This document shows, piece by piece, positions 47,397 to 59,937 of a stretch of DNA of 64,000 nt. A program made the translations under genes and the position numbers. The stretch lies in contig JAHLTZ010000006.1 in NCBI GenBank assembly GCA_025786725.1, positions 434,001 to 498,000 of the forward strand, given 5' to 3'. The stretch comes from Syncephalis fuscata. Lineage: Eukaryota; Zoopagomycota; Zoopagomycetes; Zoopagales; Piptocephalidaceae. The notes below the pieces were generated by a model that saw only the letters and a list, made by a program, of their open reading frames with translations, did not search any database and was not told where the DNA came from. Within the stretch, counting starts at the first letter, position 1; each line of letters opens with the position of its first letter.

Positions 47397-50300
47397 CAAT
47401 TAAATATAACAGTAACAAAATACTATTTTATGCTTGATACTTGTTGCATAAATAATAATGAAACTACAGCTATATTTTGCAATGCAATATGTTGGCTACA
47501 ATAATCAACACTATAATAACTCATTCGAGCATGATGGCAAGCACTAATTATTGTCACAAATGTTTAATTTAAACCACTAAGCTAAAACTATAAACATTCA
47601 ACTAGCTGTAATAAGTAATCGTTGCTTGGCAATTGTATACGTAATGTAACATTTCGATTTTTCAAATATTTGAGTATGTCATTACATTGAATTAAAGAAA
47701 TACCATTGATTGTCGTAGTCGAATATAAGCTCCAGTCATATGACTTTGCGTGCTACTAGTGTGATACTGAATCATTCTTATTGCTTAAAACAACTATAGC
47801 TCGACAGCTTGATGATGTAGCATAGGCCCCAACAAGCATGCGCGTCAAATCATATGATAATGATACTACTGGGTTGATAAAAAACAAGCACGTGCATTAT
47901 TGTGCACTTGCAGTGTTTCTGGCGTGCGCACCTATCCCCGGCTTGGACGCCAGCACGACAAACATATATCTGCACGCGCTTACCGGACCACGCCTAATAT
48001 CTATCGTGCTCTGAGCGTGAGCTGCACACAAAACAAAGCATGCATATCGTTTGTATTGTGCTTTGTGGCCATCTCGACAGGTTGGAGTTGAAATATCATA
48101 TTTGCTTAAGACAAGGAACGAATCATTGGTGGGATTTCGTTTTGGAAATTTTCCAATGAAATTGGGGACATATTGTGTTTGTATAACACGCTTTATGCCT
48201 ATGGCAGCTGTCTATCGATGTCATACCAAATTTGTTCAGTCATAACGATACACTAACCTATCTAGTCTATCTCTCTAGCCATTATCTTGTTTATTTCATT
48301 GTTTTTTTAATAACTCGTAGATTTAAAAAAGCTAGTGGATACAAGTACCAGCTTGCATTATTTTGACTAGAATTTCCATTTCTCTATTCTTTGTCATCCT
48401 CTCGTCATTGGATCTCGGGCCTGCCTGACATTCTCGCCTTTGTGCCATGTATGTTGCCGTATGAATAGGCGAAGGAGCATGAATATCCGTTCGCCTTCCT
48501 ATAGCGCTCATATTGTGTACGCACATCGCCCATTCACACGTCTATTGACACATTGCATTCTCGTATAAACCTATCATTTTCTTTATTACAGCCACGGTGC
48601 CCATCACCAACCGTCCGTCGTCTTTAATAAACAACGCACTGCGCCTTCCTAACATTTTAATCTACATCCATAGGTGCACAGCACCGGCCAGCTTGCATCA
48701 ATGAAATACATGTGATCCTATAGAGTGCCCCTTGTTCTTTCTACAGTATTATATTAGTACTTGCCTGTATTGTATTTTTTTTACTATATAGACCATTTGA
48801 ACTACACCGACGCCGATCCTTTTACTATTGTCTTTACATTGTCTATTCGCAAAAAGATCCGATTGTTTGATCGTTCTATAGTCAGCGTCATTATATTTCC
48901 GAACACCGCTCCTCTCTAGCTGTGGCAATCGTGACGCACACACTCCTATTGCCGTCATCATCGTCGTCATCGCATCACCATTTCCATTATTATCATCATC
49001 GCCATCACCGTCATCCTCAATAGTACACAAACATAAATCGTTGTAATAACTTTTATTCGGCTTTCTCTCTGTGTGCCAACAGTGTTTTAATCATTGTCAT
49101 ATTCTGCCTTCAACACTACTCCTGTTTGACCGTTGTCTTTTCGCCCTTATCATAGGCCTAATCCGTCAAACAGCAGTTTGATCTGCGCCTACAAATAATC
49201 GTCAAGTCGACCTTGTAGGTCGTTGCCACGCCACTACTCCGTGTACGTGTTCATAGTCCTTCTCCTGCTCTATTCGACTATCTTGTTAATATTCAAGTTC
49301 ATTCAGCCAGTATACTGTGTTTATTAATACGTGTGACTGGTTTTACCGTCTCAGCCCAACATACGCTTGCCTGCGCTTGTCTCCTCGCTCCCCTTTCTTC
49401 GATATCTTCATTTATTGTTATTTACTCTCGCAACTCAAATAATCGGCCTATTGGCGCTATATCAAGTTCCAGCTCAGCCTAAAATCCAGCTATTGATACA
49501 GTTCCGGGTAAGTAACCGACATCATAAACGGCATTTTTCTCTTTGTCTTGTTCCCTGCCCATCAGTTCTAGTCTGCAGAGACGATGAAACATATGAGCCC
49601 CTGTCTATGGCTAGAACATGTGTATTATTTTATGACAACAGCGAATTCAAAAAGTCCTTTACCAACCAATTCAGTGTGATCATTTTGTGATACAACGTTA
49701 GCATTGCACGTGAGCCAACATTATTACCGGCAGAACTTGTATTTGCTGGTTGGTGGACAATAGCCACGTTACTTTTTAACATCCTATGTTGGAAAAATGT
49801 TGCTATTTTTACAATTTTATTTAAATTATGCTGTAAAATCATTTTGTACTTTATTGAAACAAAATGAGAGCCCACAGCTTGGTTACACGCTTTGTATTGC
49901 AATTTCTCGGCAAACTTGTGTGCATGGCAATGGGTGGCAAAAATGTTTTGCATGATTTTAGCACGCCTGTTCGATCTCATGAGTTGAGCGGCGTAGTGTT
50001 GCCACGTCATCCGACAACTGTAACGCGCCACACCTAGTTAACTATGCTCAGGGGAGGGATAAATGAAATTAAGGGCAAGGATGGAACTAGTATTAATAGT
50101 AGCGGCGGCAGCACTATTAATAACAGTAGCTGTACTAATAAGAGACAAGACAACAAAGAAAAACAAGTTGCCTGAGGGTAACCTGCATGGTAAAACGCCA
50201 TATATACTTATTAGTACAAAGTAACAGTAAAGTGTATTTTATTTAAGTAATTTTATCCCCGATACTTGTGGCCACGGCGGCCGTCGTTTTAGCACAGCTT

Positions 50301-52243
50301 TATGTTTTTGTTAAATCATGCCGTTAAAACTTCTGGCATACAGTTCCCTGATCCTTGCAAATCCATCCACGTTCCAGAATGGTCTGCGGTCGTGGAGAAT
50401 GAGGAGTCTTAGACGAGGGGAAAGGTGAGGGAAAGCACATGCACACATGGGCGCATGTGTATGAGCTGAAACAAGGGTCAGTTTCTAGTGTGCAGTGAGC
50501 GACTGAGGAGAGCGGCAATGGACCGAGACGCCCCGCCGCCTCTGCTATACTATTGTCACAGCTGCTGCCGCTACTCCTACGGCTATTGTCCGTTACTACC
50601 GTGCAGTTATTACTGCTGCTATTACACTGTTGTTATTACACTGCTGTTTTTTTCTCCCCCATACTTTGCTTGTTTTACCATCGACTTTCTCCTTTGCGCC
50701 ATTTTCAGACATACGTGTATAGATATATAACTATCGTTTCCTGCTCACCGGTCTGTTTGAAAGTGTTTTTTCTCTTTGTTACAGTGTCGTAATAATTCGT
50801 AACTACGACTGTTTTTTCCTAGCCTTTTAATACTGCGCCTTTACTGTAGTCATTACTTTCATCTCTTTACTGCCTTCAATCGTCTTTTTAAATTCATTGA
50901 TTAATTCGTGTTCCGCTGTAGTTGCCATTGCCGTCGTTGTCGTTGTCGTTGTTGTCTTTGCTCGAAACTTTTCGCTTATACTTTGCTTTCAACGTATTCT
51001 ATACATTACATATTTTCTGTTACTCTACCGAAGGGCCTAGCTTCTAGTCTGGTATTAGTCGAATCTTCTTTCTTTCTTTACCGTTGACTCGGTACGAGTG
51101 TTGCTTAAAGGTAAATACCTTCCCCTTTTACAGTATGTCAGTCGTAAATGTATCGCGCATACTATAGGCCTTTTTCTGGCTAAATAGCATATAGAACTGA
51201 ATGTTTGCATACTCAGTTACACGGGATAATTCTAACGTTGATTTTATTATTATCTTTAGTTCTTTCAAAGTTTCCTCAGTATCACATTGATCTAGCCGTA
51301 TCATAGGTGTACTACCTAGGTAAGTTGTTGTGGCGACTATAGAATGGTATAGCCATACACTCCTTTTAAGCGGGGTGTTGCTGCAACAGTCTACAGAACG
51401 GAGCTGTAGAAGCGGCGTGTTTGTGTATCTTTACTGTATGTTTAGAGGAAGAGTAGTGATAGGTTTGTATGGCTGATGTACGGATCGGGCCATAGTTGTA
51501 CAAACAAGGTTGCTTCTTTGGTTATATGCCTCCGCGCTGACTTTACACGTGCACCATGCGTGTTACTTTCTAAAACGCAACGGAAAGTACTGTTTTTAAA
51601 CTTGCTAAATCTATGGCATCTTTCCACACGAGCAAGAGGGCTTATGTAGTCCGATTGCGGACATATATTGCTGGATGGTTGGCGTGTGCCCATCTACGCC
51701 ATGTGTTGAGTTATTTAGCACTGCTGCTACTCGGAATAGAAATTGTTACAGACCCATATGTTTGATTGATCTTTCCTACTAAAAAGATTCCATTCATGTG
51801 AATCCACCTACCATTTTAGTAGAAAGGTTTTTTTTCAAACAATGTGTGCGGTATATGTGTGATATGTGTGTGTGATTTGTGATGTGTGTTTGTGTAGGCC
51901 AGATTGAAAAGTGTGAGTAAAGAAGCGACCGAACAAACAAGCGAAAACGACACAACAGCATCTTCTTTTTCGTTTCAGTTGTATTTCCTACGTTTATATG
52001 CTTGTTCATTCACTCATTCACTCATTCGCTTGCTCTTTCTTACGAATCCGACTATTGTTCGCTTATTTTATTTAATTGTTTACATTAATACTACGTCAAA
52101 CGTTTTTATAATAATATGTGCGTAGATATGGATATGGGGGCTGTATATACACTATCTACACTCAACCACATATGATATACATTTACTAACAATGATATTC
52201 GTTTGGTTAGTTAGTTTTCAAGTTTTATTTGTTCTAGTCCATT
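47397..52243. other. Long gene-poor region upstream of the 597-residue protein
   Basis: About 4.8 kb with no gene I can support. From about 47880 it becomes less AT-rich and T/C-rich on the plus strand. It contains intron-like signals (a GTAAGT at 49509 followed by a pyrimidine tract and CAG at 49565; TTTATTACAG near 48592; TTACAG near 50784; TTTTACAG near 51131). Short ORFs are present, including 49630-50031 (minus) and a 54-codon plus-strand ORF at 50063-50224 with one membrane-like helix (LVLIVAAAALLITVAVLI). It could be a long promoter with spliced 5' leader exons, a non-coding RNA, or a gene broken by indels. Confidence 0.4.
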
Positions 52244-54037
52244 ATGACTACCGCTGTAGCTGCCTCCACTGTTGATCTGCATCAACAATTGATGGAAGTT
52301 GTAACTGAAGTTGAAACTACCCGTGCCATGTCGGTAGAGAGGCCGGGTAAACGAAAGCACTCGGAGGTTGATGTAGCCGACACAGATTTAGGCGTGGATC
52401 ATGTAGGTCCATCTGCCGTCAAACGTACTCACACTCGTTCCGCGTCCATGGCCAATACGGCTATTGGCGCTGATGATGACTGCCATGGTAGTGGCAGCAG
52501 TGATAGCACCAATGGCAACAACAACAACAGTAATAGTGGTAGTAGCAATAATAATATTGCTGCTGAATCTACCAACTTAATTGCCATGGACACAGCATCA
52601 TTGTCTTCCCGTGTTTCGTCCACTGAGCATACAATGCCTTTGGCAAGCCAAGATACGGACAAAATATGCGAATCAACCTTGCGTATGCGTCCTATTCAAC
52701 AAGGTATTCGTCGACAACGTCGTCCATCTTCACTGCGTTCTCGTGATGGTATTGGCGCCTTAATGCCAGCACCAGCCGGTGGTCCATTAACACCGCTGAC
52801 CCTTTGTCCTCCTGCATCGGCTACTGCAGCGACCATTGCCGCAACCATTGAGCGTGAATCTACCTTGAACGCAACAGCTTCACTTGAGAACGAAGAAGCA
52901 CCTTGGCTGGATGTTGATCGTAATGTACGTAAGATGGACGAGACATTTGACGCATCTTTCCATGCTTGGCTGCGCAATGAGGCCAACGTATGGGTGAGTG
53001 CTGGCTATTTGCAACGACTAGCCATCGAATATCCAGCTGAGCGAACAGCTCGTGCATTGGCCTGGTTGGCCGATGGATGGTCTGTTAGATCAGCAGCTGT
53101 ATTAGCTCGTGTAGTTACACTTCGATGGTGTTTGGCTGCTGGTATGGCGAGTCAAAGTACAACACCAGCCTCCTCTACTACTACAAGCTTTTCAGAAAAG
53201 CTATTTAAACAACAACATCAACAGCATCATCAGCAGCAGCAGCAGCAACATCACCACCATCAACAGCAGCACTCGTCATCGTCTGCTTTGCATTTGTCTG
53301 ATGCTGCTACTGTTTCTGGGCCACCTTCTGTACAGCGCTGCTGCCATTTATGCTGTGCTAGCACTACAGCGGCCTATCCACCTACACCCACCACGGCCAC
53401 CACACCAACAACGGCATCAATGCCGATCATGGCTGCCTCGTCCGATACTGGCTATTTGAATACAATGATTGTATCCGACTTGACACGATCCCATCAGCTA
53501 CGAGGTGTGGCCAAAGTTATTTGCGCCATTACCAGATCATATGCTCCAAGAGATGTGGGTCGACTGTTGACTGCGGCTTATGGTGATTTGGATGCACCAC
53601 GCCTACAAGCATTAGTAGAATTGGTAGGTGTAGGATGGCCAGCCAACGATTTCGCCGTACTAGTTAGCAGTCTTGGCGATCCAGTACCGGCTAATGTTCG
53701 TCTTGCTCTATTGGATCGTGTACGCCATACATTATCTATTGAACGTATAACTACTACTGCTGCCGCCATTATTCCTACACCAGCTACAGCCAGTACAAAT
53801 CCCACGGCTCGCTCCATCCGTCACCGATCAATGGCCAATGCAATGGCGGCCAATAGGACGGCTGCCATCGCGACTGCCAATGCTACTGCTACTGCCAACA
53901 ATCCAAGTTCATCGCGTCCACTAAATGCATTGCATATTCATACGGCGGCTACATCTTTTGCAAACCAATCGATTCCGCCTGCACCTCGATCTGCACCGTT
54001 ACTTGGTCGAATGGAAGTGTCATCTACTTCCCTTTAG
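52244..54037 (+). CDS. Low-complexity, Ala/Thr/Ser-rich protein with two conserved-looking helical blocks
   Basis: Single-exon ORF of 597 residues, not recognised. The first 215 residues are disordered (Asn/Ser/Gly runs, a basic cluster PGKRKHSEVD that could be a nuclear signal). A helical block follows: FDASFHAWLRNEANVWVSAG, then LAWLADGWSVRSAAVLARVV. A Gln/His tract (53208-53272) and a Thr/Pro linker separate it from a second block: LRGVAKVICAITRSYAPRDV, LQALVELVGVGWPANDFAVL and LALLDRVRHTL. Both blocks share a pattern L-x2-L-x3-GW-x5-AVL, suggesting one repeated helical unit. The C-terminal third is again Ala/Thr/Ser-rich. Codon use is even and there is no frame break. It has the longest upstream region in the window, suggesting complex regulation. 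Nuclear role is inference. Confidence 0.7.
   Translation: MTTAVAASTVDLHQQLMEVVTEVETTRAMSVERPGKRKHSEVDVADTDLGVDHVGPSAVKRTHTRSASMANTAIGADDDCHGSGSSDSTNGNNNNSNSGSSNNNIAAESTNLIAMDTASLSSRVSSTEHTMPLASQDTDKICESTLRMRPIQQGIRRQRRPSSLRSRDGIGALMPAPAGGPLTPLTLCPPASATAATIAATIERESTLNATASLENEEAPWLDVDRNVRKMDETFDASFHAWLRNEANVWVSAGYLQRLAIEYPAERTARALAWLADGWSVRSAAVLARVVTLRWCLAAGMASQSTTPASSTTTSFSEKLFKQQHQQHHQQQQQQHHHHQQQHSSSSALHLSDAATVSGPPSVQRCCHLCCASTTAAYPPTPTTATTPTTASMPIMAASSDTGYLNTMIVSDLTRSHQLRGVAKVICAITRSYAPRDVGRLLTAAYGDLDAPRLQALVELVGVGWPANDFAVLVSSLGDPVPANVRLALLDRVRHTLSIERITTTAAAIIPTPATASTNPTARSIRHRSMANAMAANRTAAIATANATATANNPSSSRPLNALHIHTAATSFANQSIPPAPRSAPLLGRMEVSSTSL
53208..53272 (+). repeat. CAG/CAA/CAT tract encoding poly-Gln/His
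   Basis: In-frame trinucleotide tract in the 597-residue protein, encoding a Gln run followed by mixed His/Gln. Confidence 0.9.
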
Positions 54038-55332
54038 TGCGCTATTGTGCTCTTTATTCACCCACACTTTCTCTCTTTTTATTTTAAATCTATTATCTAT
54101 TCATTCATGTAGCTATGCTTACCCATTTTGTTTATGTGGAATAGTTTTTGTATATTTGAATAGTTTATTTAGATATTGTGCACAATATCTTCTCGATCTA
54201 CATAGTGTCTTTGTTTCAATAGTGCCGGTATTATCTGGAAAATACGCAAATCTCGAGCTATATTACTTTATGGAGAAGTTGTTCTAGTGTTTAAAAAACA
54301 TCCTCTCCTTTTACTCTATCGCCTTCTCTTCTTTCTCGCTAACAGTCATCCAGTAAAGACTTAGTATTCATATAAAGTATGCATATGCGACCATGATGGG
54401 CTTTTTGTCTTTTAAATGTTGGTAATCCTTCCCATATATCACTTTCATTACTTTCGTTTCTTTTCTTTGCGTCGATGATCATTTAGCATTTTATTAAACT
54501 TGATAATACCATCCATCGATTTTGAATTTAGTGTATCATACGACATATGAATGATGTGCATAACAATTGTTTTCCATCTCTGTAATATGTCGTTTAGTTG
54601 CTTAAATCGTATTAGCATATTTACATATTATAGCTAGTTAAACTTGATACAAATACACTCTTAATCATTTTAGTGCTAAATTAATAGTTTATTTTGTTAA
54701 ATTATTATAATTATATTGTGATTTAAGGGTCAAATGACTATATTGAATAACATTTGCGTAATTGAACTGCACATTCAATCTATTGAACATGCTGATTGAT
54801 GTCACTCATCACCCAATGCCATGCTCAATAGAACAAATGTTAGTTTAGATGTGTATTATTGTCGTTTACTCATCCCTTCCTAATTCATATTAAATTTTAA
54901 TAAATTGTTTATAAAAAATACCAATGATAACAATAGTGTGAAATAATACATCACACATTAGCTTAATAATAATAGCATAAGTAAATAAATTGCTGTACTT
55001 AGTCATTACGCTCAAGTAACTATATATTTGCACTATAATTGTTCTACAATAAATAATATATATGTTTTATACAGCACTGATCAATATTTATTCTATAATA
55101 ATATTTATCTAAGTTGATAATCGGTATTGGCACTCACCTATAATATGTTGTTCGCTATAATGTAATATTGATTAAATACTATTTAAAATATGTACATGCA
55201 CAATATCAACAGCCTTATACGTCTTAAAGCATTAATAATTTGCTTACTGTTTTAATGGATTATTCAATTTGGAAACTCAAATATTCAGTATTAAATGTAT
55301 TTGTATTAAATACTTGCAACTAAGCTTTTTAT
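54038..55332. other. Convergent intergenic region
   Basis: 1.3 kb between the 3' ends of two genes. It grades from T/C-rich (to about 54500) to very AT-rich. An imperfect inverted repeat at about 54771-54836 (arms around CATTCAATCTATTGAACATG) is the only structure noted. Confidence 0.5.
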
Positions 55333-57684
55333 TTATAATATGTATGCTTCATACTGGCCATCCTTTTTATTAATTCGACCAATAACAGCACTTGATACGC
55401 GATATTCGGAATGCGATTCTGGCACATTTCTACTTGGAGTTGGTAGATGTGCTGGCTCAATGGGATTTTGAGACCAATTTACATTGTTGTTTTTAGTTTG
55501 TTCATCGGTAAAACAGGGTGGCGGTTTATAAATATGGCCAGTGCACATATCAACAAACCAACTTTTCCGTCTTCTCCATCAAGCATTGCGCACAATGATC
55601 CAAGAATAGGAGTAAACTTTGTGTGGAACGGGCAAGCAATTGAACGTAACAAGCTACCATCCAGAGCATTTAGCACATCGAATGTTTGATAATTTTGAAC
55701 GACAATCAGTTTTTTACTGTATAGACCTGTGATTTTATTGATGGTTATAGTCCGAGTCCATAATACACGTCCTTGTTCTGAACTACTAATTGGCAGTGAT
55801 TGGTCTTGATCTGTAGCATCGAATATTGATTGTGCTGAATTGTTCGATGATAGCTTTTCAAATACAAAAAACAACAGTAAAGCGTTAAAATTCTCATTAT
55901 GGATTTCGTACTCTTCATCATCTGCATCATGTACAATAACTAAACACATTTTTTCTGTATACGTTTCGGAATTAATTACGGCATTTGGCAATATGGAATA
56001 GAGATCTGGCCCGATAATATTCTTCGATACTTATAATGACCCTTTTGAACGTTATATAATTTCCACTCAGATTCAATACTTGTTTTTCATTATCAGCGTT
56101 TGTGTTGTTTGAGTAGCAGTGAATGCGGAATAATAGTCATATTCTTCAGAGTCACATTTTCAGAGTCATGTCTTCCAAAGCCATATTCTTCATTGTCATG
56201 CATTATTGTCCATCCCAACACTTGGCATTGGTTGCGAGAAGCAAACTAAACACAACCACTTGAATCAAGCTGAGAAAGTGTTATAGTGTTTGCCCATCGT
56301 TTCCCATTAAATCCAATAAATAAAATCCTTGACATGATCCTTGGATAGCGTAAGCCTGTAAGAACATCCAGTTGTCATAAATATCAATTAATCTAGGTGC
56401 AGAAAACATTGCATGGCTATTTGGATCTTTAAGATAAATTATACTGGGAGGTGAGTTGCCAGCAGTGGGCCATACTATAATGGCTTGGTGAAGTCCAGTT
56501 AGCCGTTGAGCTAGGGGTCTAATAGCCGAAGAGGTGCTGGTGTATCCCCCTGAAGCATTAAAAGATCGAGTTTCTTTTTTAATGTACGTTTCCTCCATTT
56601 CAACCATAGTTACTATTTTAATGGCATTAGTAAACAATTAATATATTCATTAATGTTTTAATCATTAGTTACCTATTTTATCACCAGGTTCCACAGGTTC
56701 TACGTAATAATCTGCATTTATATCAACATCGGCTACAACAAATCCACCTGCTTTACGAACAGAGTTAAAACTAAAAATCTGACCAAACAAAACCGATGGT
56801 GAAGGAATAGTCAGTTTTTTCCATGTCATTTCTTCTTTGTTGTGTTCATTTTTCTTGCTAAAAATTATGTCGAGCTAAATATATTCTCGACTTTTTCTTG
56901 TTCTGCACTAACGCATACCAGGATTCACGTCTTCTAGTTCCACTTTTTGAAGTCTTTAATTGGTAGTTTACATAGTTGCTTTCTAAATCGGCCTGCTATA
57001 AAGTTGCGCTTAGTCTGTCGGCGCCGTTGATAAGCGTAAAACCATCAACTGTATCAAAATAAAGATAGATGGTGAACTATTAATAGATGGTATAGTTTTA
57101 CTATCGTTGTTATCAGTAGTTGTAGTGATAGTTTGCAATGGATCTTTTTGCGTTTTCTAATTTATATTCGATGTAGATTTTTTAATTTTGTCGTAGTATT
57201 GATGTGCTGGCTATAATGTGTAAGCCATTCTTGTTCTCGTCGCTCGCCTAGTGAAAATGTTCGTTTATATTTTCGTTCCCAATGATTAGGCTGATCAATT
57301 ATTGTCTGGTAAATAAAACGACTGCTGGAGGCAAAAAGTACCAGTTCTTGACCTTCCATAAAGCGACATAAATACAGTAAAATGTCTTGTTTTGTCAGAA
57401 ATGTCCGATATGCATACTTGAAGACATGATGAAATGGAAATAGTTGTGCTAAAAGTACTATTTGATAGACAGAATGAACAGTAGTTGGCGAAAGTAGAAA
57501 GAAAACCTGCACAAATGTGGGTTGCTTTAGTCTATCTATAAATGAATGTTGTTATTAGTAGCAGTAACAACAACACGTGTTTCATTCAAACATTATGTTT
57601 TCAATTTTCGTTATTTTATTCTTTTTATTATTACCAAAATACAATTGAAAAGGCCTTACCTTTACGATTTGAACAAAAGTTCAT
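55333..57684 (-). CDS. F-box-type protein with long C-terminal domain
   Basis: A start Met at 57684 (MNFCSNRK) joins across a short intron to DRLKQPTFVQVFFLLSP. Residues around 55-100 form an F-box-like helical module: KQDILLYLCRFMEGQELVLF, ASSSRFIYQTIIDQPNHWER, KYKRTF. F-box proteins dock on Skp1 and bring substrates to SCF ubiquitin ligases. The rest is rich in beta-strand-like segments (LHQAIIVWPTAGNSPPSIIY, LIDIYDNWMFLQAYAIQGSC, GRVLWTRTITINKITGLYSK, LIVVQNYQTFDVLNALDGSL), which could be a propeller, although no WD or Kelch signature is evident. The middle (about 56000-57160) contains several frame changes and uncertain introns. A frame break near 55500 leads to the stop at 55333. The family of the C-terminal part is unknown. 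Confidence 0.55.
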
Positions 57685-59937
57685 GGGCTTGCTTGTTTAC
57701 TCGTTTATTCCTCAATTCATCAAATAAATAAGTACTCATCAAATGATTTAGAATGTATTTAACAAAATGATAATATACCACTATAAGTTATTCGCGATTT
57801 AGGTTTATTTTACTTAAATAACATTTATTTGTGGTAATTGCGCTGAATGTCAATAGAAAGTTACATGGAATCAAAATTTTATGATATATAACAATGTTTC
57901 TATTAGCATTAAATCAACTTGGAGTAGAAACTACAATTTAAATGAATTTGCCGTATTATCTTAAACTAACATAATTACAATGACAAATTCTAGTCCTTTA
58001 TTGTAAATAATTAAGTGTTTAGGATTTGTCATATAAAGATAAATATTTATTATTACTTTAATTTGTATTATTTGTTAAAATATATTTGGCAATTTTTGTA
58101 ATAATAATAATAATTGATGAATGTAAGTTATACAATAAATATGTTAGGTGAGCCTAGCAATCGTATATTGCGTTAATTTAAAATAATATTTGTGCAATAT
58201 ATTATATAATTAATTAAATCATAAAACCTCTTGGGATTATCTAGGTAATTATATAAATTTCAAGTGTCTATGTTGATTTTGGAAAATTAAATCAGGCCGC
58301 GCACCATGTTGCATGTTGTGATGACGATGCATTAGATAAAAATCACGTGATGGAGCCTTTAGTAATTAATTTAATTACCATATTTGGTAATATGCATAAT
58401 TAAACTTACAATTGAATGATTGCTTTAGTGAAATAGTAACAACATTATTAAGTATATAGATATATGTATCTATACGTACGTATCGTAAAGTAGACAAAAA
58501 CGAGCAAAGGCGGCTTATTCTTCACCGAATGAATATGATTGGATCAATCCGAAAACGGGATATGCAACCATTCCATGTGTGCATCGCTGCAATCCACCTA
58601 CCCATACACACACGCACACAAAAGTCCATTTCTTTTCGTAGCTCGCCTTAAACTATTCGTATTCGCTGTTTTTACTAATTATTCTAATTGTTATTATTGT
58701 ACTAGTAGTGATTCTGTAGATTTAAGGCTTAGTTCATTATACAGTATTTGTAAAGGTATTGCTGCTATATCCGCCATATTGCAATATAGTGTATTAATAC
58801 TCAGACCTATATAGCCTACTATTATTGCTACTACACTTCCTTACCTTTACTTCTCTCCTCTTATTGCTACTACTACCCCTTGGCACTCCCTCCTCTCCCT
58901 TTTAAATAGCAGTAGCAGTAGCAGCAACGCCGACTCTGACCAGCTATTATAGTCGACGTAGATATATATAATATTTAATTTTAATTCAGCTGTCGCTATT
59001 TTTATACATTTTATATATCATCATCATCTATTGCCTAAGTCTCTGCACTCCAATCACCATCTGATTTTGGGCTAGAATACACCTTATTACAACTAATCTT
59101 TTTATTAGATTAATATATTACACAGCCACAAAGCCTTTTTTTCTCCTGCTTTTCTATACAAGCTGTTGAATGAGCATAGCTGCTGTGAAACCCCTGATTT
59201 AAGTAATTGAAGCTGTTGGTCGACCTTTGTTTTGTCTTACTAATTTCTCCGCTATATTACACGGTACGTACTATAAGGTTTGTAAGCAATTGATGAATGG
59301 TGCTGGAGATCCGTTGAGTATCATAGTTTCATAGTTGGCAGAGATGGTTGTTTGGACAGGTGGTATCTTGGTAACCATTGCCAGTCAGTGGATGAAATGG
59401 CTATGGTCATTTAATAATAATAGCAATAATAATAATGGTTGTTACCATTTTATTGTTATTAATAATGTAATTGCTATATTATAATTATTAACTAAAATGG
59501 TAATATGGCAATTAAATCTATTTTATTATTCAACAAGTGTGTACCTTAGGTGACATGTTGGTTAATGAGCCATTCATTCAGCGCTTACATTGGTTTTTAG
59601 TTGGCAACCAACTTGCTTTTAATTATTTACTGGGCCTGTCCCTAGTAGATTGGCGGGCGACGCTTTTCTTCCGTTTAATACTCTTTCTAGAGTATTGATC
59701 GTTCCGTCTATTTTGTTGTTATTGCTGTCGTTACTGTTGTTACTATTGTCGCTGCCGTTGTATTCATTTTCTCGTCATTATCATTTTATCAAAACGTCTG
59801 TTCATCAAACTGACCTCCTTGTTTCCATTTCGTTTGCTTAATTTAGAGGTTCAATTATTGTTATTACCATTGAGACGAGCTTTGCTCGTTGGCAACTAGA
59901 GGCGCACCAATAGCTCATTCGTGAGAAACGGTCCAGT
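57685..59937. other. Divergent intergenic region upstream of the chitin synthase
   Basis: 2.25 kb. The left half (to about 58480) is extremely AT-rich; the right half is less so and T/C-rich on the plus strand, like the upstream regions of the P5B ATPase and 597-residue protein genes. ORFs at 58539-58814 and 59650-59841 look incidental. Confidence 0.55.

Noticed and set aside
49630-50031. 133-codon minus-strand ORF in the gene-poor region
   Set aside because: No motif, and its plus-strand counterpart looks equally plausible; kept only as part of the region description.
58539-58814. 91-codon ORF upstream of the chitin synthase
   Set aside because: Low-complexity, no motif, and lies within the T/C-rich upstream region of the downstream gene.
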